From NCBI GenBank assembly GCA_039000515.1, contig JBCFYV010000012.1, positions 83,430,193 to 83,494,192 on the forward strand: DNA of 64,000 bases, in the 5' to 3' direction. Each line of letters starts with the position of its first letter. The stretch's first letter is position 1. This DNA is from Timema cristinae. Taxonomy: Eukaryota > Arthropoda > Insecta > Phasmatodea > Timematidae. Shown here piece after piece: positions 1 to 11,965 of the stretch. The notes beneath the pieces were generated by a model. The model was not told the DNA's origin. It saw nothing but the letters and a program-made list of their open reading frames with translations, and did no database searches. The position numbers were made by a program, and so were the translations under genes.

Positions 1-45
1 AAGCTCATTCGTGAGATTGAGGAGTGTGAGACTTAATCACACCTT

Positions 46-320
46 GGGTGACCTGGTGGTCTAGGGGTAAGGTGTCAGACTTCTGTGCTGGCGGCCGGGG
101 TTCAATCCTCGGTCCCGGCACAGATTTATCTGATTTCCAAACCCTTCCTTCACCTCTGACAAGACATCTTGTGAATGTGGGGAATGCCAGGCCTCCACCG
201 TGGTTCGGATTCCACGTTAAACTGTAGGCCTTCATTTCATTTCACAATCACCCTACATTACACATTAGCGTAAGTGCGTATAACCCGAACGGGTAGTAAG
301 ACGCGGTGCTAATAATAATA
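46..320 (+). mobile_element. tRNA-derived SINE, type A, full length
   Basis: Head is tRNA-like: an A-box-like TGGTCTAGGGG and a B-box-like GGTTCAATCC precede a body and a tail ending GACGCGGTGCTAATAATAATA. Flanked by the short direct repeat ACCTT (41-45 and 320-324), as expected of target-primed insertion. Type reference copy for this window; at least seven more copies follow. Confidence 0.85.
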
Positions 321-582
321 CCTTCTTTTATGTGTGCGCGCGCGCGCGTGCGTTATCATGTTACGTAATCCGTGTATTTTAGCTCTAGTTTTTATACTTT
401 TTTTGTGTGTTTTTAGATATATTATTTTGTTAAACTTCATTTTAATTGCATTGGTTAAGTGTAAGAAAAAGCGGTAGCCTTAACTTCGCCATTAAAGTCG
501 ATTATTATTATAACATCTTTAAGGATTATTTTTATATATGTCTTGTTGATAGGAGGTTCTGGTTCGCAGTTTTACATTCAAA

Positions 583-873
583 CAGAAGCGGATTTAAACT
601 ATAGGCCCATTAGGCTCGGGCCTAGGGGTGGCGAGCTTGAGGGCGGCACATTTTAGATAACATTATTTTAATTTTTTGTTTTTAATAATAACGTTTATGG
701 CGTGTACATTCCTGTTTTTCTTTCGTAGAAATCTTTTCTCGAATACTAACTTCCGCACCCCGTTCCCTCATATCACTTTCCTCCGAAACCTCCTAAAAAG
801 CTCGAAAAAATAGGGAGCGGGGGCGCATATTATAATTGTGCCTAGGGGCGCAAAAAGTTTAAATCCGCTACTG
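583..873. mobile_element. Possible hAT-type MITE
   Basis: Ends are inverted repeats beginning CAG: CAGAAGCGGATTTAAACT on the left, and CAGTAGCGGATTTAAACT when the right end is read on the other strand. The 8-bp flanks CATTCAAA and GGTTCAAG share TTCAA in register, a weak match for a decayed 8-bp hAT target duplication. No coding sequence inside. Confidence 0.5.
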
Positions 874-1423
874 GGTTCAAGCTATGGCAATTGCAAATTG
901 TTAAGAGATTTCCTTCGCTTTGTTAGTGAATAATTTCCTAGGTATTTGCAAGGTCCATCCTCAATCTAATAGAGGTATTTGAATCTTGTTGGAGCCATTT
1001 ATTATGGTTTACATTCTCTATGTAAGGTCCACCTTCAATTTGACAGTGTACAAAGCAGGTTTTCCCCGGCCAAGATGGCGGAGGTAGGTAGCTCTTCTAA
1101 CTGTTGTTGGCCTGTTGCGGAAATCACGTGCTGGCACTAAAATGGAGGGCTTGTACTGAATGACAGATGGGAGATGTTATGAATGACAAGAGAGAGAGAG
1201 GAGAGAGTGAGAAAGAGGTGGGAGGGATGGTTGGAAGAAGAGGTTTGCTGCAGGAATTTACTTAGCGGACATTTCAAAAGGAAATCAAACAACAAAACGT
1301 GTCATAAGCCACAGACATTGTTCTCTCTCTTGTATAATCAATCCAACACAAAGTGGACCTTTCTGAGCAAATGTTCTTACACGCTCTAATGCCGATACTA
1401 TACTAAATAATATTAACTGTGAG
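874..1423. other. Unassigned intergenic DNA
   Basis: AT-rich single-copy-looking sequence with a purine-rich GAGA tract near 1187-1225. The short open frames here have no recognisable domain. Ends with the left copy of a 9-bp SINE target duplication (1415-1423). Confidence 0.4.
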
Positions 1424-1563
1424 ACATCTTGTGAATGTGGGGAATGCCAGGCCTCCACCGTGGTTCGGATTCCACGTTAAATTGTAGGTCCTTCATTTCA
1501 ATCACCCTACCATTACACATTAGCGTAAGTGCGTATAACCCGAATGGGTAGTAAGACGTGGTG

Positions 1564-1605
<42 letters not shown>
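1424..1605 (+). mobile_element. SINE type A, 5'-truncated, with 9-bp TSD
   Basis: Matches the type A body from ACATCTTGTGAATGTGGGGA to the tail, followed by about 13 ATA repeats. Flanked by AACTGTGAG at 1415-1423 and 1606-1614. The missing tRNA head with an intact TSD shows 5' truncation at insertion, not later loss. Confidence 0.85.
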
Positions 1606-1607
<2 letters not shown>

Positions 1608-1614
1608 CTGTGAG

Positions 1615-1822
1615 CATATCATGGCCACGCGGGCTAAAGCATCCACCTCAACTGATCTGGTTTGACGGTGAGAGATAATTCAAATCCAGGCCGAGTGCAA
1701 TGAAGGTGATTTTTCCTTAAAATTATACTACTCTTCCTCCACGTTATGCGGGCGGATTTCCTCTTAACTCTACCTTCCATTAGTGTAAATTTTACGGATG
1801 GACCAGCCGGGTAGTAGGAAGT
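1615..1822 (+). mobile_element. SINE type B, diverged
   Basis: tRNA-like head (GGGCTAAAGCATCC, then B-box-like ATTCAAATCC), the characteristic TTTTTCC-to-TCCTCCACG body and a decayed tail ending CCGGGTAGTAGG. Lies directly after the TSD of the type A copy. Confidence 0.55.
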
Positions 1823-2805
1823 CTATATTCCAAGTTGACATAGCACCAACAAATTACAAAATATACCCAAAATAAAATTTGACTTCCAGTGTTTTAATGG
1901 TAATTTTAGTCCAAAGACTGCGCATCTTGGAAGCCAATATCTGTGATCTGAGTTCCCCTGAGCAAAGACATGATGAATCCACTTTGTGAGGTTCGCACAT
2001 AGCTTAGAGCAAAGACAGTTAAAAACTATCGGCCAATTCTGAAACAACACATTGCCGGCAAGTCCAACCAATGTCAAATGTTTCTCAAGACAATCGCTCG
2101 ATCTCAGCGTAAGAGCCTTAAATCTCCCACCCCTTGCTTGTCGCACAAAACTTGTTGAGTGACAGGGGGTGATATACATCCCCTGTTCGTGGTAAACAAG
2201 GCCAGATAACGATCTTGACGGTCCTGACACTGCTTATCAAGTGTCAACTTTCCCAGCGTTTCCTCACCTGGGAATGCCAGCCTCGACCTCTTTATACCAT
2301 GTACATACAAGGCTGATGTTTTCATACTTGATTCGTTAGATAAACTTGTATTTAAATAGTTAGGTAAGTGTAACGATATAACCAGAAGAGTGATGAGTGA
2401 TAACTATGAAATATACGACGCGCAAACACAAGGGCATTGTTTTATTCCATGTTTTGGAAATAGTTAATGTTCCAACAAAAGTGAAACTCCTTTAAAAAAA
2501 TTGTTTGTGTTTGTGTAAATTACAGGCTTAGTGAATATTTTGAAGCAATCTAAAATAGGTTTTGAATTATAAAAAAAAAACTAGACTACATTTAATCAAA
2601 ACCACTTCCACCAAACTATTTAAAAACAAAATTATATCTAATTTTATATTTATTTGAAAGACAGGGTAGGCCAATGTTCACTTTACTAATTTAAGACATC
2701 TTGTATCTCTTCTGCGCATGCGTCTGTACTGAAACATCACCCGTTTGTACAAGGAATTAGTTGTGTTTAAATTTCACTTTACCGAGGCATTACCCACACC
2801 GGTAT

Positions 2806-2920
2806 TAACGCGGTTTAAGATGTCGAGATCGCGTAAGACTGGTTTGACAGTGAGAGGGAGGTGTAGGTTCAAATCTCAGCAGGATGCATTGGAAGTGGCT
2901 TTCATCAGGCTTTTTTTACT
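2806..2920 (+). mobile_element. SINE type B head fragment
   Basis: Shares GGTTTGACnGTGAGAG and a B-box GGTTCAAATCTC with the copy at 1615; the body stops after about 115 bp. Confidence 0.45.
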
Positions 2921-2959
2921 GTTATGTTTAATGGTTTCATTAACGTCATAATCTAAGTG

Positions 2960-3062
2960 GTAGGATTGGGAATGAGAAAACCACCCCAATGTACCTGGCC
3001 AAGATACGAACTCACTGTCACCAGCAATCCAGTATAATGTGAGATTGTCACCTTAGACCAAC
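2960..3062 (-). mobile_element. SINE type B head fragment
   Basis: Reverse-strand match to the type B head: GAAAACCACC..., decayed B-box, GTCACC..CCAGCA and CACCTTAGACCA, the antisense A-box. Tail missing. Confidence 0.5.
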
Positions 3063-3157
3063 CTACTACCGACGTGGGCTTTTTTAAATATGATTTATCA
3101 CAGCGGTTTTCTTATTCACTTTCCAGGCGAATGTGGATACATTTTCTTTGCTCTAGA

Positions 3158-3803
3158 CAGGGGCGTTGCACAAAGTATTTGAGGAGGGAAGAGAGGGGGG
3201 AGACAGTGAATTTGCCAACTCTTAGTGTCCTGGAATTAGAAAAAAAAAATCCCAGGTGACTAGGGATAGTAAAGGGCAACGTTGAGAACATCGGAGGGTT
3301 TGGGGTGTGTGGAATACCCCCTGCTAATAAAAGACTGGCAAGGGGGTTCTACCCCTAAAAAATTGTAAAATTTGAGGCGATAATTAGGCCTTGAATCGAG
3401 ATTTTAGGCAACTGTATTTTAAAGTTGTTAATGATGGATTTTTCAAGTTAGAAGAATTATTTGTTTTGACATTCACTATCATCGCCTGTAGGAAAACTAA
3501 CAAGTTTCAGCTTATAAAAACTACAAGCTTTATCAAGAGATCAATTCAAAACATAACCTAACCTTCTTAGGGCTACTAGTGTCTAGTAGGCAGTGGTAGT
3601 GGACTCAAAACTAGTAAGCAGTGACAACGGCGCTACTGGCCAACTTGATTAATTTAGCTTTCTATACAATCTACTTCAGAAGGTATCTCCTTCCAATGCT
3701 TGATGAGTTATGAAGTAGGGAACTTTTGAACTCAAGATCTCGATTCTCCACAAAATTCCCAACTTTCAAGATTTTCCCCCCTACCCCCAGCACGTCGCCC
3801 CTG
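3158..3803. mobile_element. Possible hAT-type non-autonomous element
   Basis: Ends CAGGGGCGTTG and, inverted, CAGGGGCGACG. The 8-bp flanks GCTCTAGA and ATTCTCGG match at only half the positions, so boundaries are tentative. No transposase frame inside. Confidence 0.4.
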
Positions 3804-4104
3804 ATTCTCGGTACCATATGATTACTCCAAGGAACTCGCCCAGCCCTAAATCAACCAGTGGCAACTTAGGTCAACCCTGGACAGACAGCTGCAGTCACTG
3901 AAACATGGCTACTGGTGCACTGCTATTTCGGTATCGAGCTATAAATAGAGGGAAATAAATTACTATTACTATTACTACTTGACAAATTCTGAATGTTGGA
4001 ATTGTAAAGTTAAATATTTTTTGTTTGGCCAGTCTGGAATAAGTGCTTCCCTGTGGGTCTGTTATAGAGTTGGAAAACAAAATGTCTTTAGCATTCTTTT
4101 AGGG

Positions 4105-4694
4105 CAGCGATTCTTAAACGAGGGTTCATGAAAGGTTTTTTGGGGGTCTAGAAAAAATAATTACAAATATTATTTGCTGGAGTCAATTATCTTAAATTTT
4201 ACGTTTTGGAAGAAAGAATTCGATGATTGTAAGCATGTAAGTATAGTAGACGCTCGATTTTCCGGTGCAATGAAGCGGAGGGGAAGCGAGGATAATATAA
4301 ATCACAGATAGTACAAATAATCCCCATATGTTTACCATCGCCATTAAAATGTGCTGCTCTTTGTTTCTACTTATTTATGTGAAAAGGGATTTTCCACAGT
4401 GGTAAATATTAAAACGAAGCAGCGAAATCAACTCCGAATCGACTCTTTCATGAGAATTAAAACAAGAATAAACAAGTTAGTGGAAAATGTTCAACAGCAG
4501 AGGCTCCATTAAATACATTAAGGTAAGTTAGTTTAAGTTTTTTATTTGTTTGTTACTATAACCAGTAAAAATAAAGCCACCATTTTAAAATAAATATTAA
4601 TAGGTAAATAATGTGTTAGTAAAAACTAGGGGGCCGCGAAAAATATTTTAGGATATCTAGGGGACCGCGAGTAATAAAAGGTTAGGTACCACTG
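4105..4694. mobile_element. hAT-type non-autonomous element, perfect 8-bp TSD
   Basis: Left end CAGCGATTCTTAAACGAGGG and inverted right end CAGTGGTACCTAACCTTTTA. Perfect direct repeat TTTTAGGG at 4097-4104 and 4695-4702. The 8-bp TSD with central TA and CAG termini fit hAT transposons, Buster-like in target preference. 590 bp, AT-rich, no transposase, so mobilised in trans. Confidence 0.85.
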
Positions 4695-4711
4695 TTTTAG
4701 GGTATGGGGAA

Positions 4712-4890
4712 GTGGATCATCATCATCATCATCTCATCATCATCATAACTATTTCCAGCCTGTCAGTTTAGTAAATGCCTCCATCTTCCCCTATTCTTAC
4801 ACCATTCTTCTCCTCTCACTTGCACACTTTGTGTCATCCGCTCCGCCCATCTCTTTCTTGGCCTCCCTTGCGGTATTTCTCCTACATCAT
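4712..4890 (-). mobile_element. LINE 3'-end fragment with GAT-repeat tail
   Basis: Matches the 3' ends of the LINE fragments at 43145 and 44288 (GGAGGCATTTnACTAAACT on the minus strand). Its 3' tail is the (GAT)n tract at 4712-4746. Only the last part of the coding region and the 3' end remain. Confidence 0.65.
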
Positions 4891-5164
4891 TTCCATTATT
4901 TGGAACAGAGTTGTGCTAGTTGTATTTGGTTGATCTTTGCTTTTCAATGGTTGAAAGTTTACATTTGGTTAAATCATGGAAAAGTATTTGTAAAGACCAA
5001 GTTTGTCAAGAGTAAAAGCAAACACACCCTGAAGTGTATATGAAACTGGTGCTAACAGCCACCAAATAGTGAAAACTCGAAGAATTTGGGGGGAGGTGGG
5101 CGGTCGCGTTGGTTAATAAACAAATGTAGGTACGCATATTTAAATCCCTCACCTTGAAATCGAT

Positions 5165-5400
5165 CTATGTGGCATTACCACGTCGTACTACCCTTCCGGG
5201 CTGTCAGCATATCCATACCAATGAGGTTGGAATGCTGCAGGAAAAATCTATAGGAAATGTAATCGCGTTTGCGTGGCGGAAAAGTGGAGAACAATTTAGG
5301 AAACACTTTTATTACACCCAGGACCCAGCCAATATTCGAATCTCAACCTCCCCGTCATCAGAAAACCAGAATAGACAAGGTTACGCCTTAACCCACGTAT
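5165..5400 (-). mobile_element. SINE type B
   Basis: Plus strand reads ACCACGTCGTACTACCC (antisense tail), then GTTTGCGTGGCGGAAAAGTGG, antisense B-box ATTCGAATCTC, CTCCCCGTCATC and TTACGCCTTAACCCACG. Diverged but complete. Confidence 0.7.
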
Positions 5401-6350
5401 CCACCGTTGCGGGAACGTGCACTAGTTGTCATTTACGTCTTGTGGTCAGTTCAAGTTATCCGAAATACACTTATTTAAGAAAATGTAGATATATATTTGC
5501 TTGGATAAAGAATAGGAACACATAATCCCGAATACCCGGGTCAGTTAGCATCCTGTCAAAGTAGAATGTCCACGTCTTTGTCACCAAACAATTGGCGATC
5601 ATAATCCACGCAAGATTCATGTAAAATAGTGTTACGGTATCCCCCAAATATTACGGGTCTTTGAGCGAGGCTGTTTTTTTCTGTCTAGTTGATTATCTTA
5701 TATTAAGCAAAAAGGACATATAATTGTAGGCAAGAGTTAAGTTTATAGAGAATAATAAGCTCCAAGTTAAAATATAGGTATTGGAGCATAGAGTTAGGAT
5801 TAATGTAATTGCATTAATATGTATGTGTTTCAAATGTATGTGTTTCAATAAAGTCGTATCTCCACCGTGTCTAGTTGATGTGTCGTGTGATGGACGTGAC
5901 CCAGCCCATCGTGGTTCCCACCCCGAGAGTTGACTCGATCTACGGCAGAAGAGGAGTTTGCTATAAACAACCTAACCACCGTGGTGACTGAGAGCCCACA
6001 TTGCGATGGTATCATGTCAAGACATAGACCTTAACCCCCGCCGCCTAGTTGGTCCCTTCCTGCAAGACACTACCCAATAAGGATATAAGCGACATCCTTT
6101 CATGTGATGAGAAAATTGCGACAAGAACAAAGTCCAGGAAACGTTTCTTAGGAGACCGACAATAATGTTGCCATTCTCTCAATGACCGCCAAGACTTGGC
6201 TCAAAAGCAATGAGCAAGGTGAGTGTTGTGAACTTGTACTTACAGTCCAGGTCTATTCTCCGGCCATATTTGTGTGTGTGTGTGTGTGGGGGGGGGGGGG
6301 GACAAATTTGTTTAAGGGAAAGTTGAGGAATCACAACCACTTATATTCCA
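5401..6350. other. Unassigned intergenic DNA with AATAAA and a GT/G run
   Basis: No gene recognised. TTTCAATAAAGTCG at 5844-5857 could be a polyadenylation signal of an unseen element. A (GT)n tract running into about 13 G lies at 6269-6301. Confidence 0.35.
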
Positions 6351-6460
6351 TTCACGGTAGGAATTACTCTCTGAAAGGTCTTTTTTCCTACCAATATCCT
6401 ACTATATAATAGATTTATGGTAGGGAAAAAGGCCTTTCAGAAGTCAATTCCTACCGTGAA
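6351..6460. mobile_element. Small fold-back element (about 45-bp arms)
   Basis: Near-perfect inverted repeat: TTCACGGTAGGAATTACTCT... pairs with the arm ending AATTCCTACCGTGAA, leaving a short AT-rich loop. Likely a MITE; transcribed, it would form a long hairpin. Confidence 0.65.
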
Positions 6461-6628
6461 CAGACATTACCCAGTCGACAAATGGAGCCATATTTGGTCA
6501 TTGTGTGCTGGAGCACCCCTTGCGGTGGCCAAACAGTCTTAGGAGTTGGAGTCATCTTGTTACACTTTGTTCACAATAAACAGCGAGCTCAAACAAGGTT
6601 CGAGTCTCGGCCGAGTGTATATCTATTG

Positions 6629-6921
6629 CGGGGGTTTCAAACATAAAAGTGTCCGAGGGCCACAATTGAATCCACGAGTCTAGTGGTGGGCCGCAACATA
6701 ATCTGCTATGGGGTGGAATGAAACAGGACTCGCGCAGATACGAGTTATTATAAAACTAGAGCGCAATTAAGTATATTATTGAATGAACATCAGTTGGAGC
6801 TTTGATTAATTTTTTTTTCCACACAAGTTAAAACTTTCCGTTTCTTGACTAAAAACGTCAATTTTACTCCAGTATATTACTTTTCCAAGAAACTTTGCGG
6901 GTCGCCGGTTGGAAGCCCTTG
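6629..6921. mobile_element. hAT-type non-autonomous element
   Basis: Inverted ends CGGGGGTTTCAAAC and CAAGGGCTTCCAAC; 8-bp flanks ATCTATTG and GTCTATCG match 6/8, differing by transitions, with TA at the centre. 293 bp, non-coding. Confidence 0.65.
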
Positions 6922-6997
6922 GTCTATCGAACATGTTTTTTAAAATTATTTTTCTTGTAGTTTTTTTTTTTTTTAATTTTATTTACACACTTTAGGT

Positions 6998-7447
6998 CAG
7001 TAATTTTCAAACTTTTAGAACTTCCCTCCACCCTATTTTCGATGTTAACTTGACATATCTCACGTCCTCCCTTTCTCTTTTTTATTTATAGTAATCCAAA
7101 TATGTATTTAAATAGCCACCTTTAAATGCTTCTCCATATTTTGAATTCACTAAAATAAAAACACCTAAATTATGTAATTACAAAATACATAATATGGTTC
7201 AAATAACTGTGATTATAAATCGATAGAGCGTAGATAAAATAGCCAAACACAAACATCTATACATTCATTAAACATTAAAATAAACTACACGTTAGAGATC
7301 CAAATACAAAGGATGGGACTAAGGTCTGTAGGAGCATATTCTTTGCAGCGAAAAAGCTAGATCAAAAATAGGCGAAGTCCAAAAGTAAGTTGTGAGCCGT
7401 TTGGTCATATAATCAATCTCTCGCGCCCCCCGGTTTGATAACCTCTG
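6998..7447. mobile_element. hAT-type non-autonomous element
   Basis: Inverted ends CAGTAATTTTCAAAC and CAGAGGTTATCAAAC. Flanks CTTTAGGT and CTCTAAAC agree as CTYTARRY. 450 bp, AT-rich, no transposase. Lies 70 bp from the preceding hAT-like element. Confidence 0.6.
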
Positions 7448-7589
7448 CTCTAAACTACCAACCTTATCCTTCCTTCCCCTCCCCTTAAGATTAGTCGTTA
7501 CAGTCCAATCTTCAAGAGAAGGGACTTTCTTGAAAGCTATTAAAGTTACTATCTGCGTTCACGTATTCATACATCAAATAATGTAATCT

Positions 7590-7677
7590 GAAGCCATCAC
7601 TTTTGATAGATATTATCAATATCTATAAAATAATACAAACAATATTGTAAAATGTTATCAATGTTGACTGCAAAAGG
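7590..7677. repeat. Dispersed repeat, copy 1 of 3
   Basis: TGAAGCCATCACTTTTGATA followed by a short ATATTATCAATAT palindrome and a GTAAAATGTTATCAATGTTG segment. Related copies at 23502-23588 and 34738-34905. Confidence 0.5.
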
Positions 7678-9390
7678 CCCTTCTTTTAAAAATTGAACTG
7701 TGCTAACCCTTGATGCAGAACGTACTAATATAACTAAGCATGTACTACCAGTGAATATAGATTTCTCGAGTTCAACCCACACAAAACAGATGTCCACCTG
7801 GTATCCGTAAGGTCCACTTGAGTTCCAGCCAGAGTTGACCGGTCTTGAAGGTAAACGAGAGCTTTGTCACCAGATTCTGTCCAAACAATTTCCCTGCTGG
7901 CCTGTGCTCCAGGACAGGCCGGTGTGAACAACTCTCCCATCTCCAAAATAACCAGGTGCCCATATCAACCATTTCTACGAAATAATATCGATAATAAGGT
8001 TAAGAAACTGTAAAAACAGGTTTCCACCTAAGATCTGACTTTGTGTAGCTATTTATTCTCGACACATAATATGCGGAAAATGTAGAGGTAGATCGGAACC
8101 GGTGGTCACACGGGCAAATTTGTCGGTCTCTCAGAAGACTGTATCACCACTGAGGAGGAGGCCAAGGTACAAATCTTGACGAGTCTTTTGGGGGTGGTTT
8201 TCCACATGTGGTCTATCACTGTGATGTCCCCATACACTTTCCACGCTAATTCGGAAGCACTTAGTTAACAAAACCACTGTTTTCATCCAGATCCTAGAAG
8301 TTAGAGCGTTAATAACCTTTAGTGTTAAACGTAAAGATAAAAAAAAAATGTAACGAAATTTTTGAATAAGTTGACAGATTTTCCGAACAAGGCAACAAGG
8401 AAAAAACCAAGAGGTTAAATTAAAAAAGAAGAAATGGAATATTATAAAAACCGCCCCTGGGAGTTTTTACGAGAAACAAAACACGTCAAGGTCAACTTCA
8501 ATTATCTGCGTATAAAGTGAACCGGTAGTAAGAACCGGTGATAGAAAACTTTTGTTCTTGAACAGAGTGAGTTTTGTCGTAGCGCACTTAGGAACATGTT
8601 TGTTTCTGAAAACACTCGTTTAGAGGTTCTTATTTAGATATTTTTTCATCCACCACGTCGTACTACCCGTACAGACGAGCGGAGGTAGACTGGGCACTGC
8701 CTTTGACCCCATGCTACCACCAACATTTACCCCCAAGGTGGATTGGTTACTGCTACCTTGCAGTACAATATCCCTCCACAAGTAGATTGAAAAATGTTAG
8801 CCAAGCCTATCCTAGTCTAACCTAACCTAACCCAAAATTGCTGCCCCTATCAATCAACATTAATTTTATCTAGGGCATATTGTACAGAGAAGATTCATCT
8901 GGATGGCTTGAAGTCTGTTGGCGATTCATTGTAAACATTTTTAATTAATATTGTATTATTTATCTTACCTATTATGAAGTGCCAATCCACCACCACCCAT
9001 CCGGGATACCTGCATTTCATCAATTAGCAGGGTAAGTATTATGAAGATTAAAATGACAGTAAGGAAATGTACCATTCACGTGGATTAAAAGTGGTAAAAC
9101 ATTTAGGAAAAAACAGCCTCAGTATACAAAGTATACAAAATTCAAAACCAGATGACCTTGTACCTGGCAAATTCGACTATATGAGCCTGACAATTTAGTC
9201 CATGTGTCCACCTATTCGGGTATATTCCAACTATTAATGAACATGGCTTGGAATAAATAATCTTGTATGGACATTTTAAAAATATGAGCGTTTTCTATTA
9301 GCCTGTGTACATTTAAAATAGTATGTGTGTTTTTTAAAATTCGAATCCAGGTTGCCAGTGGAAAGGCCGACTTGGAGGCACTATTTTTAG
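7678..9390. other. Unassigned DNA with SINE-tail fragments
   Basis: No gene recognised. A tail remnant GCGTATAAAGTGAACCGGTA lies at 8509-8528 and a possible antisense tail at 8651-8671. A short (AACCT)n-like run is at 8819-8834. Confidence 0.4.
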
Positions 9391-9595
9391 AGCAGCGCGT
9401 CTTACTACCCAATCAGATTATACGCATATGTACTAATTAGGCAAATGTGTTAGGGTTGAGGAGGGTAGAGGAAGTGTATTCGCACTTACACGGAGGGAAG
9501 AGTGGAAAACCACCCTCAATATAATTAACCCAGATTCGAACCCCGATCTCCCCGTCACCGGCAGGCCAGTCCTTTGCGAGAGTAACGCCTTAGAC
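9391..9595 (-). mobile_element. SINE type B, head split by a hAT element
   Basis: Antisense tail CGCGTCTTACTACCC at 9397, body, antisense B-box GATTCGAACCCC, and AACGCCTTAGAC, where it stops abruptly at the hAT insertion. Head sequence appears to resume after the right TSD at about 9939-9970. Confidence 0.75.
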
Positions 9596-9930
9596 CAGGC
9601 ATGTTTAACTTATGGCTCAACTCATGGATGTGTGCGGCCTGAATTTTTGATCAAGGCTGTGAAAATAAAGTATTTTTGAATGTTTTACAATGTCAAATTT
9701 AATTGTATTTAATTCTAAACCCTTTCATAAATAATTGATTTTTTAAACAATGCTTGATCGACACTGCAAAATTCTTGGGGAAAAACAAATGGTGAACCGT
9801 ATTTTTTATATCTTAAGTTCAGATTTGTAATAAAGAGGTACAAAGTGACAGTAATGTTTTTTAATGCAGCCTCCTCATTACTTTTAATTCTCAATCTGGC
9901 TCATATGAAAAAACGAGTTTGACACGCCTT
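9596..9930. mobile_element. hAT-type element inserted in a SINE A-box
   Basis: Inverted ends CAGGCATGTTTAACT and AAGGCGTGTCAAACT. Flanks CCTTAGAC (9588-9595) and CCTTGGCC (9931-9938) match 6/8 with central T(A/G). The left flank is the antisense A-box of the surrounding type B SINE. Confidence 0.7.
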
Positions 9931-9970
9931 CCTTGGCCCATTTGACCTCCGTGGAGGCAAGCACTATACC

Positions 9971-11335
9971 AGGTGGAATGGAAACTTGATCGTGACATTC
10001 GCGTGTGCATGTGCCTCCCACTCTAGGGGAAACGGTGCAGGACAGACATGAAGAGCAACACCTTGGCCCCCCTATTTCCTACCATGTGTGTCTCTTGGCC
10101 CTGGCATAGTCACGCGACAAGCGGAGAGGACCGACCAAAGGATTCTGGAGGCATCCTTAAATACAAAATAATTAACTTAATGTATGTGCTTTGTGTAATC
10201 TATGCACCCTATGAACTTTGAAAAGTAGAAAAAGGGCAAGTTTGCCTAGCTTGATGCCACTATGGTGTAGGTTATATATTATCATTAGAGCCCGGATTTT
10301 TATGTAATTACACATTTTAATCCTGCCAGTTAGAAATGTGGAAAACAAAATATCGATGAATTAGGTTGTTTGGGACTGAATGTTTAGTTTTAATCTTACA
10401 TATTTTCGAAGATAATAGATAAAATTGTATATAATGATTTAAAAAAAAAGGTTTAACGTTATCTTTTGTGTTTATTGGAGATAATTCTTTTGAGGGATAA
10501 GTCATTAATTTTCAGGCAACGTGTACTTTCATAAAATAATGTATTCAATGAAGGGCTGGCAGTGGGCAAAGTCCAAGTCAAGTATGCTGGCTCGTCAGAG
10601 ACAATTACAGTTGCCGTAACGTAACTTTGTGTCTGACATTTCTCGTGCTATGAAGGGTTGACAATGCAGCATTGCCACATAGTGGCCTAGCAGCACATCT
10701 CTCACGCAGCGTGTCAATTTGTAAACACAAGTCAAAGAGTTGTAAAAGAATAATATTCTTGGATCTGATTAACTCCTTTTCCCGTTGTTCTTAGGCCGGA
10801 GGAAGAAATGAATATAAAGCGGCAAGGTAAAGAACGAATTATGAAAACGGAAACCAAAATCAATCAAGGAAATTTAATTTGAAGTCCGTCACAATAATAA
10901 GGCGCGTAAGACAGTATTGAAAAGCAAACAGGACCAACTATGTTTATAGGTATAAGTGGAATACTGGCTAGTATGTCGCGACCCAAAATTAAGCCTCGGA
11001 ACGAAAAAAAAGTCGGAAACAAATGACTTTAAGAAATTTGAAGAAGTCTTCAGGGGAAATTTAAGTTGTGTAAAACAAATTAATAATGCACCTCAATTCA
11101 TTAATAAAGTAATTTTAAGTGTGTGTATCTAGAAACATGTTTTTCTATTAATGCCTTCAGGAACTTGCAGCTAAAAATTTAATATTGTTTCAATAATATG
11201 TATGTATTATTAACGGGGGCAGGGGGGAAGAAGATTTATTCAATGCTAACCTATGTTCACATTACATTATTTTAACTGGTATTGCTACATATTTATGTAC
11301 ATATTCTTTTAGGTTTATATATATATATAAACTCT
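9971..11335. other. Unassigned intergenic DNA
   Basis: No gene, RNA or assignable repeat recognised. AT-rich, with a more GC-rich patch near 9990-10160. Confidence 0.35.
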
Positions 11336-11371
11336 GCCACTCTGCTTTATATATATATAAAGCAGAGTGGC
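11336..11371. repeat. Perfect 36-bp palindrome
   Basis: GCCACTCTGCTTTATATA is followed directly by its exact reverse complement, with no spacer. The preceding TATATATATATAAACTCTG partly repeats one arm. Confidence 0.9.
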
Positions 11372-11965
11372 GAAACAATGGATGATCGCGGGACCTTTGA
11401 TAAATTTGTAGGTCAATCGCGGTCCCTGGAGTAATCTATGGTAGTAGCATAGTGTAATCAAACAAGGTAAGACTGCTACTTCTCAGGGTGAACGCGTACT
11501 CAAGTTTCTTTCAACTATCAAGCTACATTATTCTTATCTTCATAAGGCTCATTACCTTCAAAAATAAAAGTGAAAACCCCAACAACATTGCCTAGGGAAA
11601 ACTTGTTACAGTATTTTTTTTATATATATGGACGGTTGGAGCGCTCCTAGAAGTAGAGTCTTGGGGCAAACTGCCCTAAGGTGTCCCTCCCTATCCTCTT
11701 TGGGTGATCCTGGTTGTAGATTACATTCTTTATAAAAACTAAAATTGTATTTATTGTATGGTAGCCATTTTTTTTAAAATCTACATAACCGAAAAAGGCG
11801 CAATATCCAAAACGATGGCTTGACGCTCATTGTGGGGCAAGATTTTTCAGCATACAACTTACAAACAAAATTAAACTAGTCTAGCAAATCTTAGCACTGA
11901 CCATCAAACACTTTTAAAGAAATTAATAATGTTAAATGATTAGTGCAACAAACCCAAAAACACCT

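Noticed and set aside
61..120. Free-standing tRNA gene
   Set aside because: A and B boxes are present, but the sequence is a SINE head: multi-copy, poor anticodon-arm pairing, followed each time by the SINE body.
1823..2325. Reverse-strand frames of 135 and 73 codons, with a TATAAAG upstream
   Set aside because: No domain recognised, the two overlap in different frames, and no splice or codon support was found. Could be an unknown exon but not supportable.
5154..5525. 123-codon plus-strand frame
   Set aside because: Runs through an antisense type B SINE; not a gene.
8819..8834. Telomeric TTAGG array
   Set aside because: Only two to three imperfect units; used as weak taxon hint only.
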